23,296 nt of DNA, from NCBI GenBank assembly GCA_049999805.1, contig JBNGIO010005954.1, positions 24,328 to 47,623 of the forward strand, written 5' to 3'. The translations under genes and the position numbers were made by a program. Within the stretch, counting starts at the first letter, position 1. The number at the start of each line of letters is the position of its first letter. Positions 19,401 through 23,296 of the stretch are shown one piece after another. The notes beneath the pieces are model-generated. The model saw only the letters and a list, made by a program, of their open reading frames with translations, was not told where the DNA came from and made no database searches. The stretch comes from Folioceros fuciformis. Taxonomy: Eukaryota; Anthocerotophyta; Anthocerotopsida; Anthocerotales.

Positions 19401-20240
19401 ATCATGCTTAACAAGGATGCCTCGAAGGTGCACCCCGGCGAGCTACGCTCCTGCAAGAAATGCACCACTACATCAGTGACCTCAGCCGATGATCCAGCAA
19501 TTCTGTGCCAGCTGCCTCCAGCACATCTTTCCCTGCGGAAACACACACACGGACCAGACATGCTACCCCACCGACAGTAACCCCCCAAGACAAGAGTCCA
19601 ATGTCTCTAACCTTTTTAGTCGTAGGTCCATTCCCACTCATCTCCCATCTTCCATTCCTCCTTGCGAACTTTTGAACAGCCAACTCATCCTCATCAAATC
19701 CCAAATGGAAGCACTCCACATCACAATCACCAACCTTGCTGCACAACCTCCCCAAGATTCAAGATACCTCTAGGTCACCCTGTGCCAAAGTTTGATCCCC
19801 TAGCCTCAAACTCCACTAAGCTCATAGCCAAGAAGCCTACCCATATCATTCACAAGGGAACCATGTCAAGTAACACCATTGTCAACACCACAAAGGTCAA
19901 GTTGGCTGCAGGTGTCCTGCCCTGTGTCTCGCTTTGCCCAACCGATCTGGCCCCTCTGATCCCGCCGATGCTTGTTTTCTAGTCTAGCCAGCAACTCGCC
20001 ATAGCCCGATCTAGCCGTCGCCGCTACCTCGGCTACCCTGCTTGTGTTCCTCCCTTGCTGCTTTGCTGGATCAACCCCACTACTCTATCAAGACCCCCCA
20101 AAACTATAGACCACCCGCCCCACTTGTCCCGATTCGTCCCATACCCCGCTCCTGCCATTCAGATCCTACTAGCCCGATCTATCTTGCCAAACCAATCTCT
20201 CCAGCTCCTGGTGCTGCCATCCCCCTCAGCCCATGCTCCC
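19401..20240. other. Decayed, C-rich stretch with weak coding character on the plus strand
   Basis: Plus-strand frames at 19489-19773 (with LILIKSQMEALHITITNLAA) and 19662-19982 overlap in different frames and look like one broken Pro/Ser/Thr-rich protein. The helix followed by a Pro-rich linker could be Gag-like, but nothing diagnostic is seen. Not a supported gene. Confidence 0.25.
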
Positions 20241-20349
20241 GTCCCTCCCTTTCTTTTTTTATAATGTACATATACGTATACTACCACCCCCTCCTGTATT
20301 TTATATGTATTTAATACATATATGGTATCCCTATCTGTATCCATACTCA

Positions 20350-20458
20350 ACATCCATCTTCTCATTTTTCTTTTCTTTTTTTCTTTTTTTTTCCTCCTCT
20401 CTTTTCCTATTTCCTTTTTCTTTTTCTCCCTTTTCTATTTTCTCTCTTGTTTTCTTGG
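20350..20458. repeat. Polypyrimidine tract
   Basis: About 110 bases nearly free of purines on the plus strand (TTCTTTTC and CTCCTCTC runs). Low-complexity DNA; the open frames across it (Phe/Ser/Leu-rich) are artefacts. Confidence 0.9.
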
Positions 20459-20459
20459 A

Positions 20460-21830
20460 TTTAATTCCAAAAAATCTGACTCTAGTCTTCTTACCTGCTT
20501 CATTCTCCTATAGTTTGAGAACTGTCCCGGCACCTTAGGATTAGTTTTCAGCGACTAGTAGAACATTTCAACTAGAAGTCGTTTCTGCCGAATGAGCGAT
20601 CGTTTTCAGGTGTGGGTTGAGAGGCTCACCACTCCTCTTCCATTCTTTCCCCTTTCTTCTCCCACTACTTCTACTAACACCAAGAGACCTCTATCTAAGG
20701 ACTATCCGACATTTCGACGACCCATCGTCCCTTGGGGTCGTTTCTAATCCACCTGCCACCACGTCTCTTGGCTGGCTGGATGCATTGTTTGCTTGTTTGG
20801 TATCCTAACCTACTCCGGCGAGAGCTTAGCTCTTGCAACCTCCCTACTGACCTCTTCTACTATGTTCTTTTTCTTACTAACATGTCCTGGGTAGGTTTGA
20901 CCTACTGTTTGTGGGCCCCGTAGAACACTATTTTAGGACTAAACTAACAGCCTGACATGTGCTCCTCCCATGAGAGCTGTGCGTCAACCACTGTGAGAAC
21001 TGTTATGAGAGATGATGTAGAGGTGAAGGTGACTAGACCGGTAGCAGCCTTAGCCACCATGGGAACAGTTGTAGGGGAAGACTTTGCAGGTAGCCAACTA
21101 GCAATAAGAAGGCAACGCCCACCAGATCTGGAAGAGCAATCAACAACCAAGGATCTGCAAGGGTTGTTGGTAGGGTAGCAAGGAGGTTGGCAGCATTTCA
21201 AGTTGATGGTAGGGTAGACTAGTTGTAGCTTCCCCAAACCACAAGGCCTAGAACGGAGCACAGGAGAGGAAATGAAAGAAACGAAGTAGGGAAAAACGCG
21301 GGGGTGGCATGATTGCAACACTTCAGCGGACCAGGGCTGGACCTCCAGAGAACGCCGTCGCAGTGATGGCGACCAGTATGAAACAACGACGCTCCTTGGC
21401 GTGTCACAAGGTGGTCCCGCTTGGACCATGTCTCAAAGTGTAGATGGCGAACATGAGGTGAGAGGTGTTGATGATCCTCAATGGAAGGGGTTTGGTGGCT
21501 TGGGTGAGGAGACAACCGGGAGCAAGAAGTAGGATGGTCGAGACGAAGGAAAGTGGGGTCCGAAAGCAGACAAGGCCTCACCTTCAATGGTTCACCAATT
21601 TGGGGGTCGTTGTAGGCAGTCTCCAGGCAAGTTGGGTTGGTCTCCGAGCATCGTGACTCCTCTTCCCTCCTGTACCGACAACTCGGTCCTCAGCAGTTCC
21701 CTTGGAACAAGCCTACCCCTTGGTGGGGAGAGGGCACACCAAAGGAAGATTCAGAAGAGAGTTGCTTCCTCACAGATCGCAGAGTGGGAGAGAGCAGTGA
21801 CTCAAGCATACAGATTGTGATCAAACATGA
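20460..21830. other. No gene recognised; possible leader and decayed interior of a minus-strand element
   Basis: Open frames exist on both strands (for example minus 20944-21429 and 21219-21587), but none carries a known motif, and the two overlap each other in different frames. If the minus-strand primer-binding site at 21831 is real, this would be the start of that element's internal region. Confidence 0.3.
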
Positions 21831-21842
21831 GCTCTGAGGCCA
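21831..21842 (-). other. Possible copia primer-binding site (tRNA-iMet type), minus strand
   Basis: On the minus strand this reads TGGCCTCAGAGC, two bases away from the common plant copia primer site TGGTATCAGAGC, and is followed by TCATGTTTGATC. A TATATAAA-type box (plus 21865-21872) lies about 25 bases upstream on the minus strand. The LTR end beside it is not clear, and no gag follows. Confidence 0.4.
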
Positions 21843-22019
21843 CTTACAATTACTTGCCCAAGGCTTTATATAAAATCGGACCATGGGTCCGGACAAAAGT
21901 CTTAATGAAAAAGAATCCTATCTTCTATTCTAAGTACATGGCAGTTGGTCTCTGTTAGGGGCTAGCTAGTGGATGATGTCGCACCCTAATGAGAGGACAA
22001 CAGGGAGGCTGGAGTGGGG

Positions 22020-22560
22020 CTAGGCGAGAGCATCACCTAAGGGTGAGGTGGGCCCAGGAGAAGACTCCGTTCCACCGATGGGGATCAGTAAGTGGGCAAA
22101 ACTTGCTTGAGGGGACCGGACGACCACTTGAAGGTCGGGGTACGGAGAAGTTGGGCTAGGGACTTGGAGTGCTGGGCTACACGGGATAGTCCGCTCTTCG
22201 GAGGGAGAAATTGGAGTAGGTACGACCGCCATTGACTCCGCAGTCTCACTCAAGACCCGAAGGACTTCTCTATGGAAGAAATCGTGGCCGTCATCCAACT
22301 GATGGATGGCATCCACCACCATCTGTCAGAGAGTCCTATACTCCATGCGCCACTTGGCCTCCGGGAGGTCAACATTTTGTGCTGCTGTTGTTGACACATA
22401 TCATCGGAGTTCCTTGAGAGCCACTGAGGTGACCGTGGCCGACTCCCTCAACCAGGGGTTAGAAACCACCTCCATTTAGGCCCGGAGTAGGGTCACCTCT
22501 CAATGGTCCTCCCAAGTCTCGTGGTCGGCCAGTTGAGCCTCCAGTGTCTATTATCTAGTA
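22020..22560 (-). pseudogene. Broken coding remnant, minus strand, unknown family
   Basis: One minus-strand frame keeps protein-like composition over about 540 bases but has four internal stops. Pieces in order: LEAQLADHETWEDH, stop, EVTLLRA, stop, MEVVSNPWLRESATVTSVAL and KELR, stop, YVSTTAAQNVDLPEAKWRM, stop, QMVVDAIHQLDDGHDFFHRE, then a Pro/Ser-rich tail. It seems to be an old helical protein gene with a Pro-rich C-terminus, like the remnant at 2163-3493. No family recognised. Confidence 0.4.
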
Positions 22561-22663
22561 GATTCTTAGAAGAATACATTAAACATTAAGTGCGTATTTA
22601 CAATGTAGCAGCAGCCTCTTGTAGGTGCAGGTCTGCTGACTACCAACCAAACATCGTGTCTGC

Positions 22664-22701
22664 TGGCCTAGCGGTTAGGTCAGCAACACCGGTTCATATC
22701 C
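22664..22701 (+). repeat. Possible tRNA-derived SINE head (A and B boxes)
   Basis: TGGCCTAGCGG (22664-22674) fits a Pol III A box and GGTTCATATCC (22691-22701) is close to a B box. The 27-base start-to-start spacing is too short for a tRNA but usual for plant SINEs. An AT-rich stretch follows directly and no SINE body or poly(A) tail was seen, so it may be only a fragment. Confidence 0.3.
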
Positions 22702-22805
22702 TATTATTCATATATATATACATAACTTAAAGGCATGAAACGTGCCCTAACCCTAACTCTACCTATCTAGCTGAAGTACATATTCCAACATCTAGCTCCT
22801 CGACC

Positions 22806-23075
22806 TTAGTTCGTAGGACCTCCGCCCATTTCAAGGCGTTTTTCGCTCCACAATCCACATATGCCCGTGACTCTGCATGTCCTCACGCATCTGCTGTGGT
22901 CTACTTTTAGAGTTCGGAGCTCCCGCTCACCTGCCTTCTCATTGATTTGCACCGTTCGGAGTTCGCATCGCAACTCTTCCACTTGCCAGACCACCTCAAC
23001 TAGCTTCCGAGTGGCATCCTTCTCCCCCTCAAGGGCCCGATTGTGCTCCTTCCAGTAGTGATCTCGGTCTGCCAT
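22806..23075 (-). pseudogene. Coiled-coil remnant, minus strand (N-terminal part)
   Basis: An 89-codon frame starts MADRDHYWKEHNRALEGEKD and continues as a charged helix (LVEVVWQVEELRCELRTVQI, then NEKAGERELRTLKVD) before losing helical character near 22890. It lies upstream, on the same strand, of the broken remnant at 22020-22560, with an AT-rich stretch carrying the SINE-like boxes between them. They may be parts of one gene split by an insertion. Function unknown. Confidence 0.4.
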
Positions 23076-23079
23076 GCTG

Positions 23080-23296
23080 CTTGTGACAAGAGTAAAGACC
23101 CTTCGTACAGGGTTTATCTGTTAGGGATACTCGCTTACTCGTAGTTATTTATGCTAGGGCCACTAGTTTGGCAGGGTCGCGTGGGCGAAAGGGCGTAAAG
23201 TGATGAATACATAAGTGACAATTTTGTTCTATTATTATTATCATCAAGTAAAGTTTAGTCGATAGCAATTGCCTTGCTCTCTCCGCAAAATACACA
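23080..23296. other. No feature seen at the right edge
   Basis: Short unique-looking sequence with TTATTATTATTATC near 23230. Nothing recognisable. Confidence 0.4.

Noticed and set aside
20233-20538. Phe/Leu/Ser-rich frames resembling a membrane protein
   Set aside because: They are translations of a polypyrimidine tract.
22664-22701. A tRNA gene
   Set aside because: The A-to-B box spacing is far too short for a tRNA and no acceptor stem can form; listed only as a possible SINE head.
1-23296. CRISPR array, prokaryotic operon or defence system
   Set aside because: No regularly spaced repeats. The spliceosomal introns, plant LTR elements and AGO gene show nuclear plant DNA.

Overview
The window looks like nuclear DNA of a green plant (streptophyte). 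It holds one complete multi-exon ARGONAUTE gene of the land-plant AGO1/AGO10 type, set among decayed LTR-retrotransposon sequence. The tRNA-Asp primer-binding site, the Ty3/gypsy integrase with a PHD finger behind it, and the Ty1/copia 3' end are all plant-type. The species cannot be named from the sequence. The short AGO introns (20 of 21 are 75-153 nt) and the PHD-bearing gypsy element make me think of a seedless plant or a streptophyte alga rather than a flowering plant, but this is inference.

Layout. 1-858: 3' end of a Ty3/gypsy polyprotein (integrase plus PHD finger), with a polypurine tract and LTR-like DNA to about 1395 that carries a 161-bp-period duplication. 1396-1509: last codons of a copia RNase H, followed by a polypurine tract and probable 3' LTR (about 1552-2150). 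2163-3493: broken coiled-coil gene of unknown function. 3494-4690: no gene seen. 4690-6240: GC-rich, G-biased degenerate repeat. 6240-7147: non-coding. 7148-7567: an LTR with a polypurine tract on its left and a tRNA-Asp primer-binding site on its right, followed by a frameshifted gag to 8977. 8978-10850: gene-poor decayed DNA with small duplications. 10967-16857: the ARGONAUTE gene, 22 coding exons and 1062 residues, with catalytic residues D769, E810, D855 and H995 all present. 16858-23296: decayed repeats, including minus-strand coiled-coil remnants, a possible minus-strand copia primer-binding site and a possible SINE head.

Only the AGO gene looks functional: its exons join without a frameshift or stop, while every transposon reading frame is broken. 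AGO proteins of this clade load microRNAs and siRNAs and slice complementary RNA, and small RNAs from such elements feed the wider silencing pathways. That link is general knowledge and is not shown by this sequence. No second cellular gene, rRNA, tRNA gene or CRISPR array could be supported.
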